A stretch of DNA of 64,000 bases, taken from assembly GCF_001281525.1 (NCBI RefSeq), contig NZ_LGCI01000005.1, positions 186,001 to 250,000 of the forward strand, given 5' to 3'. Positions within the stretch are counted from its first letter, which is position 1. Each line of letters begins with the position of its first letter. The notes below the pieces were generated by a model that made no database searches, was not told the DNA's origin, and saw nothing but the letters and a program-made list of their open reading frames with translations. The DNA is from Lysinibacillus macroides. GTDB taxonomy: Bacteria; Bacillota; Bacilli; Bacillales_A; Planococcaceae. This document shows positions 7,507-16,092 of the stretch, in pieces. The translations under genes were made by a program, and so were the position numbers.

Positions 7507-8913
7507 ATGGAGCGTCGTAAGCAATTACGAAAATATATTCAGCGTGCAAAGACTAGTTTAACAGTTGAACGAAGTATTCCTATTGCACAATATGGTTTGT
7601 TTTTGGCATTGCTTTCGAGTGCTTTTCTCGTTATCCTTTCGAGATTATTTGTCTGGCCTTATTATCGTCAAGTAGCGTTTACTATCTTTGGTGTCGTTAT
7701 TATTGCAACAATGGCCTATCTATGGTGGAGACGTATAAAAGAGCAAGAAGCCTTGCATACACTGGATAATTATTTTCCACATAATGAGCTTGTGACAGCC
7801 CTATCATTTAAGGATGATCAAGACCCTCTTGTTCAGGCTTTAGTAGTGCAAGCTAGCCAAAAAGTTGAAAAAGCATTTATGGATTTTAAGGCTCGCAAGA
7901 AATCCCTTTTTCGCCCTAAAGCGTTTATCGGATTGTTTGTCACAACGGTGGTACTAGCCATTCTTTATCTATTCCCAGCAGCTACACAAATTGAAGCAAT
8001 TCAGATTGAAAAAGAGCAGGCAGTGATAGAGGATATGAAAAAGGAAGTAGCTGAGCTGGAGAAAAAAGCGCAAACAAAAGAAGTGAAGGAACAATTGCAA
8101 GAGCTGCAAAATACATTAAAAGAGGCCGAAACAGCGGAAGAGGCATTACGAGAAATGGTGAAAAAACAAAAGGAGCTAGCCCTAAAGGAACAACAATTAA
8201 AGGATAAGCAAACAGCTAGCCAAGCAGAAGCTACTGAAGGCCAAGGCTTATCGAAGGAAGAGGTTGAACAGCTAAAGGAGCTAGCCCAAATGCAGCAGGG
8301 ATTAACTGAAAATGCAAATGCTACACAAACAGCGATGAGCAAGCTTGGTAAACCAGCAAGTAATTCCTTGCAAAATGCAATTGCCAGCGCTAATAATGCC
8401 AGTAATAATCAACAAAATAGCTCGCAAAACAATCAGCAGTCATCTAATCCTTCCCAGTCAAGCAGTCAAACAGGGCAGGCAAATCAAAATAACGGGCAAA
8501 ATGGTTCACAGCAACAAAGTGGGCAAGGCGCTGGGCAAAGTCAACAACAAGGTCAGGGTAATGGTCAAGGACAGGGGCAGGGACAAGGAAGCGGCTCAGG
8601 TTCAGGACAGGGCAGCGGACAAGGCACTGGCCAAGGAGCTGGCGTTGGCCAAGGCAGTCGAGATTTGTTAACAACACCCAATCGCCTCGGTGGATCAAGT
8701 GAAACGTCTGTGGATAGTGGAGCTTTAGGGGACGGCTCTCATGTATCTGAACAACAAGGAAATGGTCCAATTACAAAAGGTACGATCAGACCATATGAAG
8801 AAGTGATAGGCTCCTATAAAGATAGCTATTTAGAAAGCTCAGAGCGTTTACAGTTACCAAAGGATTTACAAAATGTTGTGCAATCGTATTTCACATCAAT
8901 TGAGTCGCAGTAG
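7507..8913 (+). CDS. Membrane-anchored coiled-coil protein with Gln/Gly/Ser-rich linker
   Basis: A 468-residue protein. Two membrane spans lie near residues 28-48 (YGLFLALLSSAFLVILSRLF) and 53-73, with a third near 138-158 (FIGLFVTTVVLAILYLFPA). Residues 165-255 are a strongly charged coiled coil rich in Glu, Lys, Gln and Ala. Residues 295-385 are a low-complexity Asn/Gln then Gly/Gln/Ser tract, and the end (QLPKDLQNVVQSYFTSIES) matches the short tail seen in several MoxR/VWA operon membrane proteins. RBS GAGGAG. The long disordered linker suggests a scaffold on the outer face. I do not assign a biochemical role. Confidence 0.65.
   Translation: MERRKQLRKYIQRAKTSLTVERSIPIAQYGLFLALLSSAFLVILSRLFVWPYYRQVAFTIFGVVIIATMAYLWWRRIKEQEALHTLDNYFPHNELVTALSFKDDQDPLVQALVVQASQKVEKAFMDFKARKKSLFRPKAFIGLFVTTVVLAILYLFPAATQIEAIQIEKEQAVIEDMKKEVAELEKKAQTKEVKEQLQELQNTLKEAETAEEALREMVKKQKELALKEQQLKDKQTASQAEATEGQGLSKEEVEQLKELAQMQQGLTENANATQTAMSKLGKPASNSLQNAIASANNASNNQQNSSQNNQQSSNPSQSSSQTGQANQNNGQNGSQQQSGQGAGQSQQQGQGNGQGQGQGQGSGSGSGQGSGQGTGQGAGVGQGSRDLLTTPNRLGGSSETSVDSGALGDGSHVSEQQGNGPITKGTIRPYEEVIGSYKDSYLESSERLQLPKDLQNVVQSYFTSIESQ
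8391..8661 (+). repeat. Low-complexity Gln/Asn then Gly/Gln/Ser coding tract
   Basis: Inside the preceding gene: irregular CAA/CAG, AAT/AAC and then GGx-CAA/CAG codon repeats encode (N/Q/S)-rich and (GQ/GS)-rich stretches. Repeat units are 6 bases and mixed in codon use, so slippage is possible. Not a CRISPR. Confidence 0.8.
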
Positions 8914-8924
8914 GAGGAGAAGCA

Positions 8925-9920
8925 ATGGCATTTACAGAGCAGCAGTATAAAGAAATGAGTACAAAATTACAGCAAGTGAAAGAAGAAATTCATCGTTTTA
9001 TTGTAGGGCAAGAAGAGGCGATTGATTATACGTTGTATGCTGTGCTAGCAGATGGTCATGCATTATTAGAGGGCTTACCGGGTCTAGGGAAAACAATGCT
9101 GATTCGTACAATTTCCGAGGTGCTGGACTTATCGTTTTCACGTATTCAATTTACCCCTGATTTAATGCCTGCAGATATTACAGGGACGAGCATGATTGAG
9201 CGTACACCAGATGGTAAGCAGCAATTTACATTCCAGCCGGGTCCTATTTTTAGCCAGATGGTTTTAGCGGATGAGATTAACCGTGCAACTCCAAAAACAC
9301 AAAGTGCGCTACTAGAAGCGATGGGTGAAAAAACGGTAACCATTTTAGGGGATACGAAAAAAATGGCAAGACCATTTTTTGTGTTGGCGACGCAAAACCC
9401 GATTGAAATGGAAGGAACGTACCCATTACCTGAAGCACAAATGGACCGTTTCCTTTGTAAAATTCTTGTCTCCTACCCTGAAAAACATGAGCTAATGGAA
9501 ATTATGAAGCGTACAACAGGTGCTCAGGAAATTGGCTTACAAAAGCTAATGAATACAGAGGGGCTTCTCGCGGCACAGCAAATGGTGAAGGAGGTCCTTG
9601 TGGCAGATGAAATGCTGGAGTTTGCGACAGATTTAGTGGTAGCTACCCACCCTGAAAGACCAGATGCGCTTGATGTGGTAAAGCAATATGCAATGTACGG
9701 CAGTGGTCCACGTGGCTTGCAAAGCTTAATTAAATTAGCCAAAGCAAGAGCACTGATGAATGGTCGCTTCCATGTTTCGGTTGCTGATATTAAATCTGTT
9801 GCTAAGCCAGTATTACGTCATCGTATGCTGTTGAATTATGAAGGGGAGGCTTCAGGAAAAACAGCAGATGATGTGATTGATGTCATTTTGGAAAAAGTAC
9901 AGCAAGGTGTTAACCAGTGA
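8925..9920 (+). CDS. MoxR family AAA+ ATPase
   Basis: A 331-residue AAA+ ATPase of the MoxR group, which are chaperone-like proteins that often act with VWA proteins. The Walker A is GLPGLGKT (about residues 49-56), Walker B is MVLADEINRATPKTQ, sensor 1 is FFVLATQNPIEMEGTYPLPEAQMDRF, and the C-terminal lid holds the GPRGLQSLIKLAKARALMNGR block. RBS GGAGGAG. The downstream DUF58 gene starts inside its stop codon. The DUF58 and two VWA genes that follow are the standard MoxR partners, so the whole operon is probably one assembly or maturation machine at the membrane. Confidence 0.92.
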   Translation: MAFTEQQYKEMSTKLQQVKEEIHRFIVGQEEAIDYTLYAVLADGHALLEGLPGLGKTMLIRTISEVLDLSFSRIQFTPDLMPADITGTSMIERTPDGKQQFTFQPGPIFSQMVLADEINRATPKTQSALLEAMGEKTVTILGDTKKMARPFFVLATQNPIEMEGTYPLPEAQMDRFLCKILVSYPEKHELMEIMKRTTGAQEIGLQKLMNTEGLLAAQQMVKEVLVADEMLEFATDLVVATHPERPDALDVVKQYAMYGSGPRGLQSLIKLAKARALMNGRFHVSVADIKSVAKPVLRHRMLLNYEGEASGKTADDVIDVILEKVQQGVNQ

Positions 9921-10792
9921 CAGCAAAGTATTTATTGCCTGAAGATTGGTTAGCGAAAATTAGTCGCTTTCAAGTAGCAACGGCCTCCAAACTACGTGGG
10001 CAGCATAAGGGCTCACACCGTTCGCAACGCTTCGGGGCATCCCTTGATTTCTCGGATTTTCGAGAATACCATTTAGGTGACGATGTACGTCAAATTGATT
10101 GGAACGTCTTTGCAAGGACGGATAAATATTTTATTAAACGCTTTTTAGATGAGCAAGAGATGCGCGTACATATTTTACTCGATGCTACAAAATCAATGGG
10201 GGAGGATGCTAAATGGCTATTTGCCCGCCAAATAGTAGCTTCACTGGGTTTAATGGTGCTTGGTCGAGATGATCGTTTGTCTTTTTCATTTATTCAGGAG
10301 GATATAAAGCCGCCATTTCGACGTAAAGGTGCCATGTATCGTCGTGCTTTTTTGCAGGTAGTGACAGATATTGAGGAAGCAAGCTATTCGGGTAGCTTTG
10401 CACAGGGCGCTTTAAAAGTCTTGCCGAAGGATAGTACAGTATTATTTATTGTCACAGATGGATTAGAGCCGATCGAGGAGTGGGAGCAGTTGTTAAAAAG
10501 ATTGCCGCGCTATGCTGGTGATGTGCGCATTGTGCAAATCATTACACAAGAAGAGCTTGCACCACATTACTCAGGTGATATTCGTCTTCTTGATCGTGAA
10601 ACAGGCAATGATGTGAATGTGACCATGTCCTCGAAAGTATTAGATACCTATCATGCACGACGTTTATTACATGAAGAGGAATTTGAAGCCATTTGCCGTC
10701 GCTTTGGGATTCGAAAACTACAATTGAAAGTGGAAGATGGCTTGCAATATGCAATTTTTCAGCAGTTCGTAAAAGCACATTGGATTAGGTGA
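9917..10792 (+). CDS. DUF58 domain protein
   Basis: A 291-residue soluble protein that begins with GTG overlapping the moxR stop. The DUF58 core is clear: GQHKGSHRSQRFGASLDFSDFREYHLGDDVRQIDWNVFART (residues 27-67) then a VWA-like fold with LDATKSMG (residues 90-97) replacing the classic DxSxS and ending with VLFIVTDGLEP. DUF58 proteins are the usual partner of MoxR ATPases; B. subtilis YeaD is the closest type that I know. The metal site looks partly degenerate. The exact function is not established for the family. Confidence 0.88.
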   Translation: MTAKYLLPEDWLAKISRFQVATASKLRGQHKGSHRSQRFGASLDFSDFREYHLGDDVRQIDWNVFARTDKYFIKRFLDEQEMRVHILLDATKSMGEDAKWLFARQIVASLGLMVLGRDDRLSFSFIQEDIKPPFRRKGAMYRRAFLQVVTDIEEASYSGSFAQGALKVLPKDSTVLFIVTDGLEPIEEWEQLLKRLPRYAGDVRIVQIITQEELAPHYSGDIRLLDRETGNDVNVTMSSKVLDTYHARRLLHEEEFEAICRRFGIRKLQLKVEDGLQYAIFQQFVKAHWIR

Positions 10793-10803
10793 GGTGAGCC
10801 GTA

Positions 10804-12549
10804 TTGGGCTTTAGTCAAATGATATTTAGCTGGACGGCCATCATCCCGGTCATTGTCCTACTCTATTATTTCTTTCGTAAAAAATATACAGATCAGACTG
10901 TTTCATCGACACTATTCTGGTCTGAAATCATGCAGGAAACACGCGTATCCCCTTATTTAAAGCATTTACAAAAAAATGCCCTACTTTACTTACAGCTACT
11001 TGCATTGTTGTTGCTTGTATTGGCACTAATGAATCCATACGTAAAAAAATCAACCATCGTTGGTACACAAACAATCTTTATTGTCGATACGTCAGCAACA
11101 ATGTTGGCAGGCAAAGGGACATCAACCTTTGATACACATAAAGAAGAAATGCTGGCATTAATTGATGAGCTAAACGGAAGACCTGTGACGTTGATTACAA
11201 CAGGTGCTACCCCAAAAGCAATATTACAGCAGGAAACAAACATGAAGGCTATGAAGAAAGCGATTGAAGATTTACAAGTAACCTATGAAACTGCTGAAAT
11301 CAATAAAGCACTTGATGTAGCGCAGGCATTTGTTGGAGATAGACCAACCTCTGTTTATGTTTTTACAGATACACTCGATAAACAGCAATTACCGATGGAA
11401 AAAGACTCGGTAAAATGGCTAGTAAGAGGTGCAGCAAAGGGTTTAACGAATATAGCGATGACGCGTTTTGCTGCAACCACGGATGGGCAGGCTACTATGG
11501 CACTTGTACAGCTTCATAATGATACCAATCAAGAACAAGAAGTGACACTGACATTGCAAAATGCAGAAGGGAATGAACTTGTAGCAGACAGTGTTGTGTT
11601 ACCTCCAAATGAAATGATTACAAAAACCTTTAAAGATTTACCATTCGACAAAACAATGATGGCTCGTATTGATGCCCAAGATGATTATGCCATTGATAAT
11701 GAACAAACGGTATTGCTGCAAACAACCACTGCAAAGCTTGTGATAGACCAAAGTCTGCATCAATTGATTCAAAAAGGATTTCAAGCAATCCATAGTGATA
11801 TAAAAATGGTTCCACCCTTACAAATAGCGGATAACAAGGATGCTACCATTATTACAAAGCAAGCAGCATTACTAGAAAAGATGGATAAACCGCTTGTCTT
11901 ATTCGGTCGCGATGATGCTGAAAAAGTGGCAGCAAGTGGCACAGTCAGCACAACAAATGATGCTTTATTTGCTTTTAGTGACTTAAAGGATATCTATGTC
12001 AGCGCTGTTTATCCAGGCTTTACTGATTACCAAACCATTGCTTCTATTGGGGAACAGCCATTTATACAACGCTCGCCTAAAGGTGATATTGTTATATTGG
12101 CGGATATTGCTGATACGGATTGGCCTTTGCATCCATCATTCCCACTATTTTTATGGAGTGTTGAGCAGCAGCTATCTGAGTCAACAGGCTCACTTGGCAT
12201 TTTTACGCCAAATGAACAGCGTGCAGTAGCCTTAGTACAAGGCGATTGGAGTGTTTATTCGCAACAGGATGAATTTTTATCCTCTGTGACAAATGGTATG
12301 TTACTAGCACCACAGCAGCCAGGTGTGTATAAAGTACGTTCAAATAATGAGGAAAAGCAATTGATTGTGCAACTACAAGCACAGGAGCGTGTGATTACAC
12401 CAGGAACAAGCTATATACTCGGTGATATTGCCGATAATGGAAAGGAAGAAGTATCAAAGGCTTCTTTTGTCCCTTGGCTGATTCTTATTATAGTAGTATT
12501 GCTTGTTTTAGAATGGGAGGTGCAACGACGTCGTGGATTTACGAATTGA
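10804..12549 (+). CDS. BatA/VWA-type membrane protein
   Basis: A 581-residue protein with a TTG start behind GGTGAGGTGAG. The N-terminus matches the aerotolerance (BatA) N-terminal domain: two membrane spans, residues 6-24 and 58-78 (ALLYLQLLALLLLVLALMNPYV), flanking SSTLFWSE. A VWA domain follows, with the motif IVDTSATM near residues 96-103, so its MIDAS-type site reads DTSAT instead of DxSxS. The middle is beta-rich, and a last membrane span is near residues 553-571 (VPWLILIIVVLLVLEWEV). It overlaps the next VWA gene by 17 bases. It probably forms a membrane complex with its neighbour and is acted on by the MoxR ATPase (inference). Confidence 0.8.
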   Translation: MGFSQMIFSWTAIIPVIVLLYYFFRKKYTDQTVSSTLFWSEIMQETRVSPYLKHLQKNALLYLQLLALLLLVLALMNPYVKKSTIVGTQTIFIVDTSATMLAGKGTSTFDTHKEEMLALIDELNGRPVTLITTGATPKAILQQETNMKAMKKAIEDLQVTYETAEINKALDVAQAFVGDRPTSVYVFTDTLDKQQLPMEKDSVKWLVRGAAKGLTNIAMTRFAATTDGQATMALVQLHNDTNQEQEVTLTLQNAEGNELVADSVVLPPNEMITKTFKDLPFDKTMMARIDAQDDYAIDNEQTVLLQTTTAKLVIDQSLHQLIQKGFQAIHSDIKMVPPLQIADNKDATIITKQAALLEKMDKPLVLFGRDDAEKVAASGTVSTTNDALFAFSDLKDIYVSAVYPGFTDYQTIASIGEQPFIQRSPKGDIVILADIADTDWPLHPSFPLFLWSVEQQLSESTGSLGIFTPNEQRAVALVQGDWSVYSQQDEFLSSVTNGMLLAPQQPGVYKVRSNNEEKQLIVQLQAQERVITPGTSYILGDIADNGKEEVSKASFVPWLILIIVVLLVLEWEVQRRRGFTN

Positions 12550-15130
12550 AATGCCAGTAGCATTGTTGCTATTACTTCCCTTGTTTATGTATTTTGGCTG
12601 GACGTATTGGCGTGAGCGTCAACGGCTTAAAAAGAGCCATATGGTTGTACTTGTTATACGTATGGTGGCGGTAGGCTGTTTAGTGTTTGCACTTGCAGGG
12701 CCTTATCTATTATTGCCCATTAAAGAAGAACAAATTGTTTATTTAATAGACCGTTCAGCTTCTATGAACGGTACAGAAGATGAGATGGTTCAATTTATCC
12801 AGGAAAGCTTACAAGTGAAAAAGGAGCAACAGCTTGTGGCTATCTATTCCTTTTCTTCTACTTTACAAACAGAAGCTATTTTATCGAACACATTAAAGGA
12901 AGTACCAAAACTAACAGAAATAAAAGCAACAGATCAAACCAATATTGAACAAGCATTACAGCTTACCTCAGGAATTGTTGATCCCAAAAAAGCTACACGT
13001 TTTGTACTACTAACAGATGGCAATGAAACAAAGGGAGATGCCTTAGAATTTGCCACAAAGTTTGAAGGGTCCAATATTAGTGTGGATGTTGTACCTTTTG
13101 GTCAACCTGTAGTCAATGATGTATCACTAAAAAGCTTTGTCTCCCCACAGGTTGCTTATGTAGGAGAGCAGCAACAATTGGTAACAGAAATTCAAGCAAC
13201 AGCAGCAGGTCAGGGTGAGCTATTATTATATGAAAATGATGAGCTGATTCATCGCGAGGCAGTGGAGCTTGCTGAGGGCTCCAATGTTTTTACCTATAAA
13301 CATGCAGCAATTAGTGAGGGGCTTGTAAAATACGAAGCCGTTGTGCAGGTGGGGCAGGATGCGATTTTTGAAAATAATAAATTAACAAGCGTCACAATGG
13401 TAGAAAGTGAACCCCATTTGCTCATTGTCAATGGCTATGATACAGCTTCACCCATTGCAGCGGCACTTGGCAGTCAATCCATATCCCATAACGTTATAGC
13501 AGCCAGCAGTCTGCCAAATGAGCTCTCCAGTTATTTGCAATACAATGCGATTATTTTTGATAATGTGCCTGGTCATTTAGTAGGTGAGGCAAAAATGAAT
13601 GTCATCGAGCAAGCTGTGAAAAACTTTGGCGTTGGTTTTACAATGGTTGGTGGAGAAAATAGCTTTGGCTTAGGTGGTTATTTTAAAACACCAATTGAAG
13701 CATTATTGCCTGTGGAGATGGAAATTAAGGGGAAAGAGCAATTACCTTCATTAGGGTTAGTAATTGTGCTTGACCGTTCTGGTAGTATGAGCGGAGCCAA
13801 GCTAGAGCTTGCTAAGGAGGCAGCGGCACGATCAGTTGAACTGCTGCGAGATGAAGATACATTAGGGTTTATTGCCTTTGATGATCGTCCTTGGGAAATT
13901 ATTGAAACAAAGCCTCTTAGCAGCAAGGAAGAAGCAGTGGATACGATTTTATCCGTTACACCAGGTGGTGGTACAGAAATCTATACGTCATTAGGGAAAG
14001 CCTATGAAAATTTAGCAGATCTAAAGCTACAACGTAAACATATAATTTTATTAACAGATGGACAATCCCCAGCAGGCAATTACGAGGATTTAATCTCTGA
14101 TGGAAAGGATAAAGGTATTACATTATCAACAGTAGCGATTGGGCAAGATGCTGATGCAAATTTACTGGAAGCATTGAGTGAGATGGGCAGTGGGCGCTTC
14201 TATGATGTCATAGATGAGCAAACGATTCCTTCTATTCTATCTCGCGAAACGGCTATGATTTCTCGTACTTATATTGAGGATAATCCATTCTATCCAGCGA
14301 TTTATAATGCAGTAGGATGGAATTCACTGTTTGCCAACGGCGTCCCACAAATGAATGCTTACATTGGTACAACAGCAAAGCAGGGTGCTATTGTGGTCGC
14401 AGAAAGTGAGAAGGAAGACCCTGTATTAGCGCAGTGGCAATATGGTCTTGGTAAAACATTTGCCTTTACATCTGATTCAACAGGTAAATGGACAGGTGAT
14501 TGGGCAAGGTGGCAGGACTGGGGGACATTTTGGCAAACCCTTATTTCACAAATGCTACCAAGCTATAATGACGTTGCCTATGATGTAAGATTAGACGCAG
14601 ATGGTTCATTTATGATTACAGACCCTACAAATGAGGCCGCGTTTTTAGATATTGTAGCGGTTAATGAGGCAGGAGAAGAGCTAGAGACACAGTTAGAAAC
14701 CATTTCTGCTTCTCAAGTTCGTGCATCAGTACAAACAGAACCTGGATTGATTTTCTTCCGCATTGCTGATGAGGAGCAGGCTATTTACCAGGCAGGGCTA
14801 AGTGTTCCTTATAGTGCTGAATATGAGTTACATCCAGTGAATGAGTCATTAGTAGAGGAATTAGCGAAGCAAACAGGTGGTACTGTTTTAAAAGAACCTC
14901 AGGATGCTTTCCGTGATTTTACACAAAAGGGAGCAGATCGTCAAAACATTACGAGATGGCTTATGCTAGCAGGGATGCTGTTATTCTTTATGGATATTAC
15001 CATTAGACGTTTTGGCTGGAGCTTCCTCACTAAGTCGAAGCACAAAGAGCCTCATGGTGAGCAACAGCCTGTCCAGGCAGAGGATACAAATGTAGCACAG
15101 CTATTAAAGGGAATGAAAAAGCGGTCATAG
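12533..15130 (+). CDS. Double-VWA membrane protein with GATase-like domain
   Basis: An 865-residue protein, GTG start with GGGAGG upstream, overlapping the previous gene. Order of domains: two membrane spans (residues 8-25 and 38-60), a first VWA domain (LIDRSASMNG, D73-x-S-x-S), a beta domain, a GATase-like segment (about 295-395, ...FTMVGGENSFGLGGYF), a second and more typical VWA domain (VIVLDRSGSMSG near residue 413, with LLTDGQSPAGNYED), a beta-rich region and a C-terminal membrane span near 815-835. Both VWA sites keep DxSxS, so divalent-metal binding is likely. It is the last gene of the operon; a terminator follows 10 bases after the stop. Confidence 0.82.
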   Translation: MDLRIEMPVALLLLLPLFMYFGWTYWRERQRLKKSHMVVLVIRMVAVGCLVFALAGPYLLLPIKEEQIVYLIDRSASMNGTEDEMVQFIQESLQVKKEQQLVAIYSFSSTLQTEAILSNTLKEVPKLTEIKATDQTNIEQALQLTSGIVDPKKATRFVLLTDGNETKGDALEFATKFEGSNISVDVVPFGQPVVNDVSLKSFVSPQVAYVGEQQQLVTEIQATAAGQGELLLYENDELIHREAVELAEGSNVFTYKHAAISEGLVKYEAVVQVGQDAIFENNKLTSVTMVESEPHLLIVNGYDTASPIAAALGSQSISHNVIAASSLPNELSSYLQYNAIIFDNVPGHLVGEAKMNVIEQAVKNFGVGFTMVGGENSFGLGGYFKTPIEALLPVEMEIKGKEQLPSLGLVIVLDRSGSMSGAKLELAKEAAARSVELLRDEDTLGFIAFDDRPWEIIETKPLSSKEEAVDTILSVTPGGGTEIYTSLGKAYENLADLKLQRKHIILLTDGQSPAGNYEDLISDGKDKGITLSTVAIGQDADANLLEALSEMGSGRFYDVIDEQTIPSILSRETAMISRTYIEDNPFYPAIYNAVGWNSLFANGVPQMNAYIGTTAKQGAIVVAESEKEDPVLAQWQYGLGKTFAFTSDSTGKWTGDWARWQDWGTFWQTLISQMLPSYNDVAYDVRLDADGSFMITDPTNEAAFLDIVAVNEAGEELETQLETISASQVRASVQTEPGLIFFRIADEEQAIYQAGLSVPYSAEYELHPVNESLVEELAKQTGGTVLKEPQDAFRDFTQKGADRQNITRWLMLAGMLLFFMDITIRRFGWSFLTKSKHKEPHGEQQPVQAEDTNVAQLLKGMKKRS

Positions 15131-15140
15131 TAGGCAAGAA

Positions 15141-15177
15141 AGCAGTGCAAAGAGGTAGGATTTTGCACTGCTTTTTA
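15141..15177 (+). terminator. Terminator of the MoxR/VWA operon
   Basis: AGCAGTGCAAA and TTTTGCACTGCT form a perfect stem around a short loop and are followed by TTTTT. It defines the 3' end of the nine-gene unit from 3324. Confidence 0.9.
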
Positions 15178-15189
15178 TTGTTTTATAGG

Positions 15190-15280
15190 GAGGTGATCAA
15201 GCTCCGCTCAAAAGTGGAGAGTAAGTGATCAAAAAGGGTGACGTTTCGCTCAAAAGAAGGAGTCAAGTGATCAAAAATCC
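15190..15280. repeat. Short interspersed direct repeats GTGATCAA / CGCTCAAAAG
   Basis: Three copies of GTGATCAA are interleaved with two copies of CGCTCAAAAG over about 85 bases, giving a roughly 40-base unit repeated about twice with divergence. It lies between the operon terminator and the thiW end. No open frame is supported. Confidence 0.55.
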
Positions 15281-15307
15281 CCCAGAAGTACATTAAAATC
15301 TATTTAA

Positions 15308-15811
15308 CTATTCATACAGTGAGGATTTAAAATGTTTTATAAGCACCGTTTTTTGTAAGCTACTTGCAACGACAACACCTAAAATAGCTCCAATGGTACT
15401 TGACGTTAAAAAGGCTGGCATAAAAAATAATGCAGCTACAGATGTGCCCATTAATAATTGGGCATAAGGCACTGCAATAAGTGAAGCAAGAATACCTGTT
15501 CCAATTATTTCACCAATGCCAGCTAACCACATTTTATGGCTATTTTTATAGGCGAGCGCAGCACATACTGCACCAATCACACTTCCAGGAATAGCTAATA
15601 AAGAGCCTGTCCCTATAAAAATACGAATAATCGCTGTCACAAAGGCAATGATAACAGTTGGTACAGGTCCAAGCATAATAGCTCCAATAACATTGATTGC
15701 ATGCTGAACAGGATAGGCACGTGCAATCCCCGTTGGAATAGAGACAAAGGTAGAGCCTGCAATAGCTATTGCTACCAGTAAAGCCATAATTGTTAATTTT
15801 CGAATAGACAT
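15308..15811 (-). CDS. thiW: ThiW-like S component for thiamine-precursor uptake
   Basis: A 167-residue membrane protein with about five or six hydrophobic segments and the sequence pattern of ThiW, the predicted substrate-binding (S) subunit of an energy-coupling-factor transporter for the thiazole precursor of thiamine. The opening segment (SIRKLTIMALLVAIAIAGSTFVSIPTG) and VQHAINVIGAIMLGP are typical. The ATG at 15811 has AAGGAG 8 bases upstream; a GTG at 15820 is in frame but would overlap that site. A TPP riboswitch and a terminator precede it, which supports the role directly. The shared ECF energising genes are not in the window. The substrate is a family-level inference. Confidence 0.85.
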   Translation of the reverse strand: MSIRKLTIMALLVAIAIAGSTFVSIPTGIARAYPVQHAINVIGAIMLGPVPTVIIAFVTAIIRIFIGTGSLLAIPGSVIGAVCAALAYKNSHKMWLAGIGEIIGTGILASLIAVPYAQLLMGTSVAALFFMPAFLTSSTIGAILGVVVASSLQKTVLIKHFKSSLYE

Positions 15812-15845
15812 GAAATGCACTCCTTTAGATAATGTTTACTAGAAA

Positions 15846-15886
15846 AATAAAAAGGCCGCTTCCTTTAAACAGCAGGAAGCGACCTT
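15846..15886 (-). terminator. Riboswitch expression-platform terminator for thiW
   Basis: On the minus strand AAGGTCGCTTCCT pairs with AGGAAGCGGCCTT (one G-T pair) and is followed by TTTTATTTTT. It lies between the TPP aptamer and the thiW start, so it is the switch that stops transcription when TPP is bound. Confidence 0.85.
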
Positions 15887-15923
15887 GCATATACATACTT
15901 AATAAGCATAAGCAAGTAGCATC

Positions 15924-16012
15924 ACTTCCCTCCGCTAGTATGAACTAGATCAGGTTCAAAGGGTCCGTATATAATCATATACGTCTCAGCCTCGTAAAGA
16001 CTCCCCTAGTGG
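15924..16012 (-). ncRNA. TPP riboswitch (thi element)
   Basis: Minus strand reads CTAGGGGAGTC, GGCTGAGA, GGACCCTTTGAACCTGATC and CTAGCGGAGGGAAG in order. These are the conserved blocks of the thiamine pyrophosphate aptamer, with a variable hairpin (about 15972-15992) in the P3 position. Followed by a terminator and thiW. Confidence 0.96.
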
Positions 16013-16092
16013 TAATAAATGAATTATTGATATTTTTAGTAGAACAACCTTAACATACCATATTTCAAAAAATAGTCAAAGACTTTTTTCCA

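Noticed and set aside
8391..8661. Repeat tract considered as CRISPR array
   Set aside because: Units are 6-base codon repeats in frame with a long gene; no spacers and no cas genes.
8345..8671. Open frames of about 108 codons on both strands inside the coiled-coil gene
   Set aside because: They are by-products of the Gln/Gly-rich codon repeats.
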